DNA of 45,071 nt from Nitratireductor sp. (lineage in GTDB: Bacteria > Pseudomonadota > Alphaproteobacteria > Rhizobiales > Rhizobiaceae): positions 1 to 45,071 of the forward strand of contig JAGRLT010000164.1 in assembly GCA_020441665.1 (NCBI GenBank), given 5' to 3'. The notes under the pieces were generated by a model. The model was not told the DNA's origin. It was given only the letters and a program-made list of their open reading frames with translations, and did not search any database. The translations under genes were made by a program, and so were the position numbers. Of the stretch, positions 34,758 through 43,196 are shown piece after piece. How positions within the stretch are numbered: the first letter of the stretch is position 1; each line of letters starts with the position of its first letter.

Positions 34758-35420
34758 CTACGCCGCCGCGGGCGCGGGCTGCAGGACACCGGATTCCGTC
34801 ACGATGCAGTCCATGGGAATGTCGTGCGGTTGCGGATAGATGGTCGGTATGGCCTGCGAGCCGTAACCGACGCCGAATACGCGCGGCTTTGCCCGCATCG
34901 CCGCGAGCGTCCGGTCGAAGAACCCGCCGCCATAGCCGAGCCGGAAGCATTGCGGGTCGAAGCCGACCACGGGGGAGATGACGATGTCGGGCGTGACGAT
35001 TTCACCCTTCGCGGGAATGGGGATGTTCCAGATGCCGCGTTCGAGTTCCTCGCCCTGCCGCCAGCTGCGAAAGATCAGCGGCTGGCCCTTCGCCGTGACG
35101 ATGGGCAGCGCGCAGACCGCGCCGGCCTGCGACATCTGCTCCATGAGCGGGCGCAGATCCGGCTCGCCGCGAAACGGCCAGTAGAAACTGATGGTCCTGC
35201 CGCCAACGGCGCCGAACGCGTCCGCCAGATGGCTGGCGATGGCCTCGCCCATCTGGCGGCGTTCGTCGGCCGATACCGACAGCCGGGCATCGATAAGGCG
35301 CTGGCGCTCGGCCTTTCGCCAGCGCATCACATCGCGCCGCTGCTCTTCGTCGACGACGGAAAACGAGCCGTCGGCATTCTCGACAAGTTCATGGGCAAAA
35401 CAGGGAGGGGAGGAGGTCAT
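34758..35420 (-). CDS. 5-formyltetrahydrofolate cyclo-ligase family protein
   Basis: A 220-residue protein. The cyclo-ligase core begins near residue 32 (RWRKAERQRLIDARLSVSADERR) and has TISFYWPFRGEPDLRPL, the loop IVTPDIVISPVVGFD and the nucleotide-binding motif RLGYGGGFFDRTLA. The reaction would be ATP-dependent conversion of 5-formyl- to 5,10-methenyl-tetrahydrofolate. The first 30 residues (with PPCFAHELVENADGS) are an extension not found in the E. coli enzyme. There is no 6S RNA or zapA beside it, unlike the usual locus of this gene, so it may be a paralogue. The ATG at 35420 is preferred to the TTG at 35447. Confidence 0.82.
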   Translation of the reverse strand: MTSSPPCFAHELVENADGSFSVVDEEQRRDVMRWRKAERQRLIDARLSVSADERRQMGEAIASHLADAFGAVGGRTISFYWPFRGEPDLRPLMEQMSQAGAVCALPIVTAKGQPLIFRSWRQGEELERGIWNIPIPAKGEIVTPDIVISPVVGFDPQCFRLGYGGGFFDRTLAAMRAKPRVFGVGYGSQAIPTIYPQPHDIPMDCIVTESGVLQPAPAAA

Positions 35421-35544
35421 GGTGATCACCCGCAGGCACGCATACAATGCCAGATTATCGCCCGCCAGCCTATCGTCCTGTCAAACCGGCGACAAGCGGC
35501 ATCCGGTCGCCGACACTCTCCAGGATGCGGGCCAGGCACAGGGT

Positions 35545-36450
35545 TCAGGACGTGGGGCTCAAAGGCCGCGCGACCGATCTGACATAGGTGAGAAAAGCGC
35601 GCGCCGCGCGCGAAAGCGTCCTTTCGCCCAGATGCGCCACCACCACTTCCAGTACCGGCGCGTCGCCGGCCAGGGGAAGACAGGACAGGGGCGTTCCATC
35701 ATAGGCCGAATCGGGCATGGGGCGGGCATAGGAAAGGCCGACGCCCCAGCCATTGGCGATCAGGCCGCGCTGCATCTCGAAGCTCGAGACGCGCTGGCAG
35801 TTCTCCTCGCCGAGGCCGTGCCTGTTCAGCAAGGGCAGGAAGAACGCGATCGTCGAGGGGTAGTTCTCGAGAATCATCCTGTCGTTGACAAGCTGCTCCA
35901 GCCCGATGGTCTTGCTGTCCGCCAGGGGATGGGACTTCGGCAGCAGGACATGGGCCGACAGCCGGTCGATGCCGATGGTTTTCAGCCCGGCGGTGGCAGG
36001 GCCGGTATGGTAGGTCAGCGCCAGTTCGCACTGGCCGTTCACGATGAGGTTGTGGACCTCGGCCAGATCGCCTTCCTGGATCCTGAAATCGACCTCCGCA
36101 TTGGCGCGCGCAAAGCCGGTCATGAGACGCGGGAGATAGAGCGCGCCCAGATCCCGGAAGCAGGCCACGCCGATCTCCCCCGAGGCGGCATCGCCGCCGC
36201 CGATGCCGCCGGCCGCCGCCAGCGTGGTTCTCGCATCGACCAGCAATTGCCGGCCCGCAGGCGTGATCGACAGCTTCTGTCCCGCTCCGCGGTGAAACAG
36301 CTTCCTGCCGATGATCGCTTCGAGATCGGCGATGGCTACCGACACGGAAGGCTGCGATACGTTGCACCTTTGCGCGGCCTGGGTGACGCTGCCATGCTCG
36401 GCGACGGCGACGAAGTATTCCAATTGGCGGAAACTGAAGGGTATAGGCAT
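35545..36450 (-). CDS. LysR family transcriptional regulator
   Basis: A 301-residue regulator: helix-turn-helix in FSFRQLEYFVAVAEHGSVTQAAQRCNVSQPSVSVAI (residues 6-41), then a LysR substrate-binding domain with GEIGVACFRDLGALYLPRL and the typical GLIANGWGVGLSYARP near 245-260. It is divergent from the phytanoyl-CoA dioxygenase-family gene with 88 bases between starts and two inverted repeats there, the standard layout for a LysR activator of the facing gene. The inducer is unknown. Confidence 0.9.
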   Translation of the reverse strand: MPIPFSFRQLEYFVAVAEHGSVTQAAQRCNVSQPSVSVAIADLEAIIGRKLFHRGAGQKLSITPAGRQLLVDARTTLAAAGGIGGGDAASGEIGVACFRDLGALYLPRLMTGFARANAEVDFRIQEGDLAEVHNLIVNGQCELALTYHTGPATAGLKTIGIDRLSAHVLLPKSHPLADSKTIGLEQLVNDRMILENYPSTIAFFLPLLNRHGLGEENCQRVSSFEMQRGLIANGWGVGLSYARPMPDSAYDGTPLSCLPLAGDAPVLEVVVAHLGERTLSRAARAFLTYVRSVARPLSPTS

Positions 36451-36483
36451 AACCTATGTGACTATCGCAAAATTGTAATTTTG
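36443..36483. promoter_or_regulatory. Two inverted repeats in the lysR-phyH intergenic region
   Basis: ATAGG-CATAA-CCTAT (36443-36457) covers the lysR start codon, and CAAAATT-GT-AATTTTG (36468-36483) is a perfect 7-bp repeat 55 bases before the phyH-like start. Both are plausible LysR binding sites, one for autorepression and one for activation of the divergent gene. Confidence 0.5.
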
Positions 36484-36538
36484 GCTATGGTAATGTTGTT
36501 CTAAACGGGCGTTCTGTTCGCTTGAAGAGGAAAGTAAC

Positions 36539-37405
36539 ATGCAGAATTTGCAACAGGTGCAGGGTGAGCCGCATGCTTTGCACGGGCTTGGCGCCCGTGT
36601 CAGCGAAGCCGATATCGAAGCGTTCCGACGTGATGGCGTCGTTTGCATCCGGGGGCTGTTCAGCCCCGCGGAAGTCGAACTGGGCCGCAAGGGCATCGAC
36701 GCCAACATCGCCGCGCCGAGTCCGCGGGCAAAGGTTGCCAGCGCGCCCGGCGATCCGGGTTATTTCCTCGAGGATTTCTGCAACTGGCAGGAAAACCCTT
36801 CCTATCGCGATCTGATCTTCAACTCCTCGGTCGGCGCGGTCGCGGGCCAGCTGATGGGCAGCGAGAAGGTCCGGCTCTATCACGATCACCTGCTGGTCAA
36901 GGAGCCCAACACCAAGGCCCGCACCCCCTGGCACCAGGACCAGCCCTATTACAACATCGACGGCATGCAGAATTGCTCGATGTGGGCGCCCATGGACCCG
37001 GTGGCGCGGGAATCGACGCTGGAATTCGTTGCCGGAACCCATGCCGGGCCGTGGCTGATGCCGCGATCCTTCATGTCGAACGAAGCGAAATGGTTTCCCG
37101 AGGGCAGCCTGGCCGATCTTCCCGACATCGAAGCCGACCGCTCCGCCTACAACATTCTCGGCTGGGAAATGGAACCGGGCGATGCGGTGTTCTTTCACAT
37201 GCTGACCCTGCACGCCTCGGGCGGCGTGGGTAATGCGCGCCGGCGCGTCCTGTCGGTCCGCTTCCTCGGCGACGATATGCGCCACACGCCGAGAGCCTGG
37301 ACCACGTCGCCGGAATTTCCGGGACTGGAGAGCGAACTGCCGGCCGGCGCGCCGATGGAGCATGCGCTGTTTCCGGTTCTGTGGGAACGCGATGCCGCCG
37401 AATAG
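36539..37405 (+). CDS. Phytanoyl-CoA dioxygenase (PhyH) family protein
   Basis: A 288-residue Fe(II)/2-oxoglutarate-dependent oxygenase. The facial triad is complete: H132 and D134 (TPWHQDQPYYNI) and H225 (MLTLHASGG), with the 2-oxoglutarate Arg probably among ARRRVLSVRF (234-236). The whole domain runs from the AFRRDGVVCIRGLFSP start to the end. Bacterial members hydroxylate very varied small molecules (ectoine, betaines, phosphonates, amino acids), so the name does not indicate a lipid substrate. It faces the LysR gene, is followed by a terminator, and precedes an oxidative demethylase-like gene. Confidence 0.87.
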   Translation: MQNLQQVQGEPHALHGLGARVSEADIEAFRRDGVVCIRGLFSPAEVELGRKGIDANIAAPSPRAKVASAPGDPGYFLEDFCNWQENPSYRDLIFNSSVGAVAGQLMGSEKVRLYHDHLLVKEPNTKARTPWHQDQPYYNIDGMQNCSMWAPMDPVARESTLEFVAGTHAGPWLMPRSFMSNEAKWFPEGSLADLPDIEADRSAYNILGWEMEPGDAVFFHMLTLHASGGVGNARRRVLSVRFLGDDMRHTPRAWTTSPEFPGLESELPAGAPMEHALFPVLWERDAAE

Positions 37406-37442
37406 GCGGATCGCCAACCTCCGGCGGATCCTTGCGAAAACG

Positions 37443-37472
37443 AAAAGCCCTGGCCCGCTGGCCGGGGCTTTT
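37443..37472 (+). terminator. Rho-independent terminator after the PhyH-family gene
   Basis: A 13-bp stem with one T-G pair (AAAAGCCCTGGCC with GGCCGGGGCTTTT) closes a CGCT loop and is followed by GTGTTT. It separates the PhyH-family gene from the flavoprotein gene, so the latter needs its own promoter or read-through. Confidence 0.85.
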
Positions 37473-37626
37473 GTGTTTCAACCTCTCACCGTCACCGGCA
37501 CAGTCATACGCACAAGGCCCGTGCCGGGCCGCGCATTGGACAAATCCTCTGTTCACACCTGTCCAGTTTGTGCATGATCGTTGGGCCAAAGGCCGGCACG
37601 GAACCACGAAACAGCAGGGGCTCGGG

Positions 37627-40032
37627 ATGAATACGCATTACAGGGTTGTCGTCATCGGCGGCGGGGTCGTCGGAGCCTCGGTGCTCTATCACCTGGCAAA
37701 GTTTGGCTGGAGCGATGTCTGCCTGGTCGAGCGGGATATTCTGACCTGCGGTTCGAGCTGGCATGCGGCGGGCGGCATTCACGCGCTCAACGCCGATCCC
37801 AACATGGCCGCCCTGCAGGCCTATACGATCGATCTCCTGTCCGAGGTCGAGGCCGAATCCGGCCAGGACATCAACCTGCACATGACCGGCGGGCTGACCC
37901 TTGCCGGCACGCCCGAGCGCTGGGAATGGCTGCAATCGGCCTATCGGGTATTCCAGTCGATCGGTATCGAGGATTGCGAATTGCTGACGCCCAGGCAGGC
38001 GCAGGAGCGATGCCCGATCATGTCGATCGACGGCATTCTGGGGGCGATGTGGGCGGACCGCGAGGGCTATGTCGACACGACCGGCACCGTGCACGCCTAT
38101 GCGACGGCGGCGAAAAAACGCGGCGCGACGGTCATCGAGCGCAACCGGGTGCTGGAACTCGTCCAGACCGCCGATGGCTGGCAGGTGGTGACCGAAAAGG
38201 GCACGATCACCTGCGAACACGTGGTCAATGCCGGCGGGCTGTGGGCCAAGCAGGTCGGCCGCATGGCGGGTATCGAACTGCCGCTTTCGCCGCTCAAGCA
38301 CCACTACCTCATCTCCGATACCATTCCCGAACTCGAGAAGCTCGATTTCGAAGTGCCGATGACCGTGGATCCCGAGGGTTTCACCTATATACGCCAGGAC
38401 CAGAAGGGCATCCTGCTCGGCATTTACGAAGTCGATCACGAGCACTGGGCGATGGATGGCGCGCCGTGGGATTACGGCATGGAACTGTTCGAGGAGCAGA
38501 CCGACCGGATCGAGAAGGAACTGATCCTGGGCTTCGAGCGCTATCCGGTCCTGCAGGATGTCGGCGTCAAGACCTGGGTCAATGGCGCCTTCACCTTCTC
38601 GCCGGACGGCAATCCGCTGGTCGGGCCGGTGCCGGGCAAGAAGGGCTATTGGTGCGCCTGCGGGGTGATGGCGGGCTTTCTGCAGGGCGGTGGCGTCGGC
38701 AAGTCGCTGGCCGAATGGATGATCCATGGCGAGCCCGAAGCCGATGTCTATTGCATGGATGTGGCGCGCTACGGGGCGTGGGCGGCCAACAAGCAGTATA
38801 TCCGCGAGACCACCGGCCAGTTCTATTCGCGCCGTTTCGTGATGAGCTATCCCAATGAGCAATTGCCGGCGGGCCGGCCGCTGAAAATGGCGCCGGCGCA
38901 TTCGGAAATGACCCGCGCCGGCTGCCGCTGGGGGGTAAGCTGGGATCTCGAAACGCCGCTCTATTTTGCGCCGGACGAGGATTTTGCCGAAAACCTGACG
39001 CTTAAGCGCTCCAATGCCCATGACATCGTCGGCGCCGAATGCCGCCGGGTGCGCGAAAAGGTCGGCCTGCTCGATATCACAGGCTTCTCCCGCTACGAGG
39101 TGACCGGGCCCAACGCCGAGCGATGGCTCGACCGGCTGATGGCCTCGAAACTGCCGAAGCCGCGCCGTGCCAAACTCGCGCCGATGCTCGCGCCCTCTGG
39201 ACGCCTGCAGGGTGATCTCACCGTCTTCAACTGGGGCGACGGGACGTGGTGGATCATGGGGTCCTATTATCTGAGGGCCTGGCACATGCGCTGGTTCAAC
39301 CAGCATCTGGAAGCGGGGGTCAGCGTTCGCGATCTCGGCGAGGAGATCGCCGGGTTTTCGCTTGCCGGACCGAATTCGCTCAAGGTGATCGAAAAGCTCA
39401 CCGACGGGGATATCGCCGGACTGCCCTTCATGGGCTGCGGCGAATTCGACATCGGGCTGGCCCGGGCAAGGGTGGCGCGGATGTCGGTCGCTGGCGAACT
39501 GGGCTACGAGATCAATTGCCGCGCCGGCGATCACATCGCCCTGCGCCGCATGCTGCTCGAAGCCGGCGGCGATCAGGGGATCGGCGAATACGGTTTCAAC
39601 GCGCTGCTGTCGCTGCGGCTGGAAAAGAGCTTCGGCATCTGGTCGAAGGAGTTCACCCAGGGCTATACGCCGGGCGAAACCGGCATGGACCGCTGGATCG
39701 CCTGGGACAAGGGCGATTTCATCGGCAGGGATGCCGCGCTCGCCGAGCGCGAAGCGGGTGCGTCGCGGCGTATCGTGACGCTGGCGGTCGATGCCGGCGA
39801 TGCCGATGCCTCGGGCTACGAGCCGGTCTGGCAGGAGGGCCGGCGCGTCGGCTTCGTCACATCGGGCGGCTATGGCCATACAATGGGCCGCTCCTACGCA
39901 CTCGCCATGGTCGAAAGCGGCGCGGCGGCGGTGGGCACGGCGCTCACCGTACATGTGGTCGGGCAGGAGCGCGCCGCCCGCGTGGTCGCGCCATCGCCCT
40001 ACGATCCCGAGGGCAAGGCGATGCGTGGGTGA
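37627..40032 (+). CDS. Dimethylglycine/sarcosine dehydrogenase-like FAD protein with GcvT domain
   Basis: An 801-residue two-domain enzyme. The N-terminal half is a DAO-type FAD oxidoreductase: VVVIGGGVVGASVLYHLAK (5-23), then CGSSWHAAGG with H46 at the position where DMGDH and sarcosine dehydrogenase hold FAD covalently, and WVNGAFTFSPDGNPLVGPVPG. The C-terminal half is a GcvT/aminomethyltransferase fold (VGLLDITGFSRYEVTGPNAERWLDRL; GELGYEINC) that uses tetrahydrofolate to catch the formaldehyde. It probably oxidatively demethylates an N-methyl compound. The substrate is not identified. A folate enzyme gene lies 2 kb away. CTCGGG is a weak ribosome binding site. Confidence 0.88.
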   Translation: MNTHYRVVVIGGGVVGASVLYHLAKFGWSDVCLVERDILTCGSSWHAAGGIHALNADPNMAALQAYTIDLLSEVEAESGQDINLHMTGGLTLAGTPERWEWLQSAYRVFQSIGIEDCELLTPRQAQERCPIMSIDGILGAMWADREGYVDTTGTVHAYATAAKKRGATVIERNRVLELVQTADGWQVVTEKGTITCEHVVNAGGLWAKQVGRMAGIELPLSPLKHHYLISDTIPELEKLDFEVPMTVDPEGFTYIRQDQKGILLGIYEVDHEHWAMDGAPWDYGMELFEEQTDRIEKELILGFERYPVLQDVGVKTWVNGAFTFSPDGNPLVGPVPGKKGYWCACGVMAGFLQGGGVGKSLAEWMIHGEPEADVYCMDVARYGAWAANKQYIRETTGQFYSRRFVMSYPNEQLPAGRPLKMAPAHSEMTRAGCRWGVSWDLETPLYFAPDEDFAENLTLKRSNAHDIVGAECRRVREKVGLLDITGFSRYEVTGPNAERWLDRLMASKLPKPRRAKLAPMLAPSGRLQGDLTVFNWGDGTWWIMGSYYLRAWHMRWFNQHLEAGVSVRDLGEEIAGFSLAGPNSLKVIEKLTDGDIAGLPFMGCGEFDIGLARARVARMSVAGELGYEINCRAGDHIALRRMLLEAGGDQGIGEYGFNALLSLRLEKSFGIWSKEFTQGYTPGETGMDRWIAWDKGDFIGRDAALAEREAGASRRIVTLAVDAGDADASGYEPVWQEGRRVGFVTSGGYGHTMGRSYALAMVESGAAAVGTALTVHVVGQERAARVVAPSPYDPEGKAMRG

Positions 40033-40200
40033 TCGACACCCGCTTTGGCAAGAGCGTAGCCGTAGCGCCGATGGACGCGTGCTCGGTCATGCACTAACAA
40101 TAAAGGGCTCGGCGGTAGAAGGTCCGGGGTGGGGCGGGTCGGCCCGGGGCGCCGTTCTGGATCGAGAGGAGCCGGAGTAAAGCCGCCGACGGGAGGAAGG

Positions 40201-41748
40201 ATGGCAGAGGGAAACGGGAATGCGGCGGCCTATTTCGTCGACCGCCATGCGGCCGGCGCGCTCGCCGGCAAGACCGCCTTCATCGAGGCGGTGAGCGGCC
40301 GGGCGATCGCCTATGGCGCGCTTGCCGATGAAAGCGGCAAGATGGCCGAACTTTACGAAGCCCATGGCCTGCGGCGGGAGGACCGGGTGGCGATGCTGGT
40401 GCTCGACCAGATCGAGTTTCCCGTCGCCTTCTGGGGCAGCCTGAAATGCGGCGTGGTGCCGATCGCGCTCAACACGCTGCTTTCCACCGAGGTCTATCGC
40501 TTCATTCTGGAGGACAGCCGGGCGCGGGCGCTGATCGTCTCGCAGGATCTGTGGCCGGCGGTCGAACCGCTGGCCGGCACACCCGCCATGCCGGAAAAGA
40601 TCTTCGTCATCGGCGATACGGTTCCCGCCGGCGCGGTCGATTTCCGGGCCGGGCTTGCGGCATGTTCGCCGCGGCCGGCGATTTCCGTGTCGGGCGATGA
40701 AGCCGCCTTCTGGCTCTATTCCTCCGGCTCGACCGGCCAGCCCAAGGGCGTGCGCCACGCCCATCGCAGCCTCAAGGCGACCGCCGACACCTATGGCGCG
40801 CAGGTGCTCGGCATCGAGGAAAGCGATGTCTGCTTTTCCGCCGCCAAGCTGTTCTTCGCCTATGGCCTCGGCAATGCGATGACCTTTCCGATGTCGGTCG
40901 GGGCGACGACCGTGCTGCTCGCCGGGCGGCCGACGCCCGATGCGGTTTTCGATGCGATCAATGCCTACAGGCCGAGCGTCTTCTATGGCGTGCCGACGCT
41001 CTATGCGGCGATGAACGCGGCGCTCGAAGGCGGACGCCATCGCATCGGCCACGCCCTGCGGCGCAGCATTTCGGCCGGCGAGGCGCTGCCGCGCGAGGTG
41101 GGCCAGCGCTGGCAAAAGCATACCGGTTGCGAAATCCTGGACGGGGTCGGCTCGACGGAAATGCTGCACATCTTCCTGTCGAACCGGCCGGGCGAAGTGG
41201 TCTACGGCACTTCGGGCATAGCGGTGCCGGGCTATGACATCCGGCTGGTGGACGAGGCGGGTGCGCAGGTCAGCACCGGCGAGGTCGGCGAATTGCTGGT
41301 CAATGGCACTTCCGCGGCGATCGAATACTGGAACCTGCGCGACAAGAGCCGTGACACGTTCGAGGGGCGCTGGACGCGTACCGGCGACAAATACGAGCGC
41401 TCGGCGGACGGGCGTTTCGTCTATTGCGGGCGTACCGACGACATGTTCAAGGTCGGCGGCATCTGGGTTTCGCCCTTCGAGGTGGAGCAGGCGCTGATCG
41501 AGCATCCGGCCGTTCTGGAAGCTGCCGTCGTCGCCGAAAAGGATGCGGAAGGTCTCGAAAAGCCCAAGGCCTTCATTGTGCTGAGCGAGGGCGCCGATGC
41601 CACCGATGCCGCGGGCCTCGAGGAAGCGCTCAAGGAGCATGTCAAGCAGGCGATCGGCAAATGGAAGTACCCCCGCCGGGTGGTGGTGGTCGATGAACTG
41701 CCCAAGACGGCAACCGGCAAGATCCAACGCTTCAAGCTGAGGGGATGA
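40201..41748 (+). CDS. Benzoate-CoA ligase
   Basis: A 515-residue adenylate-forming enzyme. The AMP-binding motif is WLYSSGSTGQPKGVRHAH, then FAYGLGNAMTFPMSVGATTVLL, the DGVGSTEMLHIFLSN motif typical of benzoate-CoA ligases, TRTGDKYERSADGRFVYCGRTDDMFKVGG and the catalytic C-terminal Lys in PKTATGKIQRF. It makes benzoyl-CoA from benzoate, CoA and ATP. Closely related 2-aminobenzoate or hydroxybenzoate ligases cannot be excluded, but boxC nearby favours benzoate. GGAGGAAGG precedes the ATG. The hydrolase gene follows after 1 base. Confidence 0.9.
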   Translation: MAEGNGNAAAYFVDRHAAGALAGKTAFIEAVSGRAIAYGALADESGKMAELYEAHGLRREDRVAMLVLDQIEFPVAFWGSLKCGVVPIALNTLLSTEVYRFILEDSRARALIVSQDLWPAVEPLAGTPAMPEKIFVIGDTVPAGAVDFRAGLAACSPRPAISVSGDEAAFWLYSSGSTGQPKGVRHAHRSLKATADTYGAQVLGIEESDVCFSAAKLFFAYGLGNAMTFPMSVGATTVLLAGRPTPDAVFDAINAYRPSVFYGVPTLYAAMNAALEGGRHRIGHALRRSISAGEALPREVGQRWQKHTGCEILDGVGSTEMLHIFLSNRPGEVVYGTSGIAVPGYDIRLVDEAGAQVSTGEVGELLVNGTSAAIEYWNLRDKSRDTFEGRWTRTGDKYERSADGRFVYCGRTDDMFKVGGIWVSPFEVEQALIEHPAVLEAAVVAEKDAEGLEKPKAFIVLSEGADATDAAGLEEALKEHVKQAIGKWKYPRRVVVVDELPKTATGKIQRFKLRG

Positions 41749-41749
41749 G

Positions 41750-42538
41750 GTGGCGGAAACGGCCTTCATCACCGTCGGCGGCAAACAGCTTGAGGTAAAG
41801 GCATGGGGGCCACCGCCGCACACCGCGCCGGTGCTGGTTCTGCTGCATGAGGGGCTTGGCTGCGTCGCCCTGTGGCGCGATTTTCCGCCGCTTCTGGCCG
41901 AGGCGACCGGCTGTCGCGTCGTCGCCTATTCGCGCGCCGGCTATGGCCGGTCCGATCCCGTCACCCTGCCGCGGCCGCTCGACTACATGACGCGCGAGGC
42001 GGTGGAAACCCTGCCGCAGGTGCTCGATGCCATCGACTTCGAGCGCGGCATGCTGGTAGGCCACAGCGACGGCGCCTCCATCGCCGCGATCCATGCCGGG
42101 GAAATACGCGATCCGCGGGTTGCGGCGATCGTGCTGATGGCGCCGCATTTCTTCACCGAACCGGGTGGACTTGCCTCGATTGCCGAGGCGAAGGCGGCCT
42201 ATGAGACGGGCGGCCTGCGCGACCGGCTGGCGAAGTATCACGCCGATGTGGATGTCGCCTTTCGCGGCTGGAACGATGCCTGGCTCGATCCGGGGTTCAA
42301 GGCGTGGAACATCGAGGATGTCATCGATCGCTGGCAGGTGCCGGCGCTGGCGCTTCAGGGCGCGGCCGATCAATATGGTACGCTTGCGCAAATCGGGGCG
42401 ATCGAGCGGCGCGCCAAGGTGCCGGTCGAGACGGTGATCCTCGACGGCTGCCGGCACGCGCCGTATCTGGAGGCGCCGGATCGGACGCTTCAGGCGATCG
42501 CACGTTTCTGCGCGAGAACATTGGCCGGGTCGCGATGA
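41750..42538 (+). CDS. Alpha/beta hydrolase of the box locus
   Basis: A 262-residue alpha/beta-fold hydrolase. Nucleophile elbow GHSDGAS puts Ser at residue 106; the oxyanion loop is LLHEGLGCVALW; DQYGTLAQI may hold the acid and GCRHAPYLEAPD the catalytic His. It starts with GTG 1 base after the ligase stop and overlaps the DUF309 gene by ATGA, so it is part of the operon. A role as benzoyl-ester or ring-cleavage product hydrolase, or as CoA-thioesterase, is possible but not shown by sequence. Confidence 0.83.
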   Translation: MAETAFITVGGKQLEVKAWGPPPHTAPVLVLLHEGLGCVALWRDFPPLLAEATGCRVVAYSRAGYGRSDPVTLPRPLDYMTREAVETLPQVLDAIDFERGMLVGHSDGASIAAIHAGEIRDPRVAAIVLMAPHFFTEPGGLASIAEAKAAYETGGLRDRLAKYHADVDVAFRGWNDAWLDPGFKAWNIEDVIDRWQVPALALQGAADQYGTLAQIGAIERRAKVPVETVILDGCRHAPYLEAPDRTLQAIARFCARTLAGSR

Positions 42539-43026
42539 AGCAGGCGTCGGGCCCGGGGGAAGCGCGGGCGGCGGCGCTCCCGCTGCCATCGCACCGGCAC
42601 CTGCCCGGCAGGAACGGGCGGCATGAGGCGGGCGCGTTCGATTTCGTGCCGGCGCAATGCGCGGATGAGACGCGCGAGGCGAGCGTGGCGGAGAATACCG
42701 GCTGGCATTACGGCCTTCGCCTGTTCCGGGAAGGTTATTTCTGGGAGGCGCATGAGGTGCTCGAAACGGTGTGGATGCGGGCGGCGCCCAACGGCCGGGA
42801 ACGGCATCTGGTGCAGGGCGTTATCCATCTTGCCAATGGCGCGCTGAAGAACGGGTTGGCACAGCAGGGGGCCGCGAAGCGGCTGGCGGTACTGGCGCTC
42901 GATGCCTTCGGGCGGGCCTTTGCCGGCGGCAGGGAGCAGGTGATGGGCCTTCGGCACGAGGCGCTTCGACACTGCGGCGAACGGATCGCTGCCGGTGAGG
43001 AAAATCCAGAATTGTCGGATTCATGA
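42535..43026 (+). CDS. DUF309 protein
   Basis: A 163-residue protein. After about 50 low-complexity residues comes the DUF309 helical domain: GWHYGLRLFREGYFWEAHEVLETVWM, with the conserved FWEAHE-LE-W pattern, then RERHLVQGVIHLANGALKN. The family's function is unknown; the conserved Glu, His and Trp could suit metal or ligand binding. It begins inside the hydrolase stop codon (ATGA). Its presence in a benzoate operon is not something I can explain from known box biochemistry. Confidence 0.82.
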   Translation: MKQASGPGEARAAALPLPSHRHLPGRNGRHEAGAFDFVPAQCADETREASVAENTGWHYGLRLFREGYFWEAHEVLETVWMRAAPNGRERHLVQGVIHLANGALKNGLAQQGAAKRLAVLALDAFGRAFAGGREQVMGLRHEALRHCGERIAAGEENPELSDS

Positions 43027-43119
43027 ATTATATTTCATATATGCAATGAGTCCAGACTATCTTCTAACATATTGATTTTATAATATGTATTAAGCAATCT
43101 TAACATATGGATTCAGAGC
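43027..43119. other. AT-rich intergenic stretch upstream of boxC
   Basis: This stretch is strikingly A+T-rich compared with the genes around. It holds a 7-bp inverted repeat ACATATT-N8-AATATGT (43067-43088), a consensus TATAAT at 43079-43084, and a lone TGCA near 43042. I see no gene in it. A promoter or a protein-bound upstream region is likely. Confidence 0.5.
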
Positions 43120-43160
43120 TTGCGCGATATCGATGAAGCATTATAATGCAGTAAATTGCA
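43120..43160 (+). promoter_or_regulatory. boxC promoter with TGCA-N6-TGCA operator
   Basis: TTGCGC (43120-43125) and a perfect TATAAT (43142-43147) are 16 bases apart. TGCA-GTAAAT-TGCA (43147-43160) overlaps the end of the -10 and the expected start of transcription near 43154. From memory, BzdR/BoxR repressors of benzoyl-CoA pathways bind TGCA repeats, including TGCA-N6-TGCA; bound here they would block the promoter until benzoyl-CoA appears. Confidence 0.65.
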
Positions 43161-43196
43161 GGCGCCAACGACCCGCGAGATTGAAGGAAGCAGACC

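Noticed and set aside
35421-35544. Possible 6S RNA upstream of the cyclo-ligase gene, its usual location
   Set aside because: The gap is only 124 bases, too short for the whole RNA of about 160 nt, and I see no long central-bubble hairpin.
37504-39954. Minus-strand 816-codon frame opposite the DMGDH-like gene
   Set aside because: No domain can be recognised and it is antisense to a well-supported two-domain enzyme.
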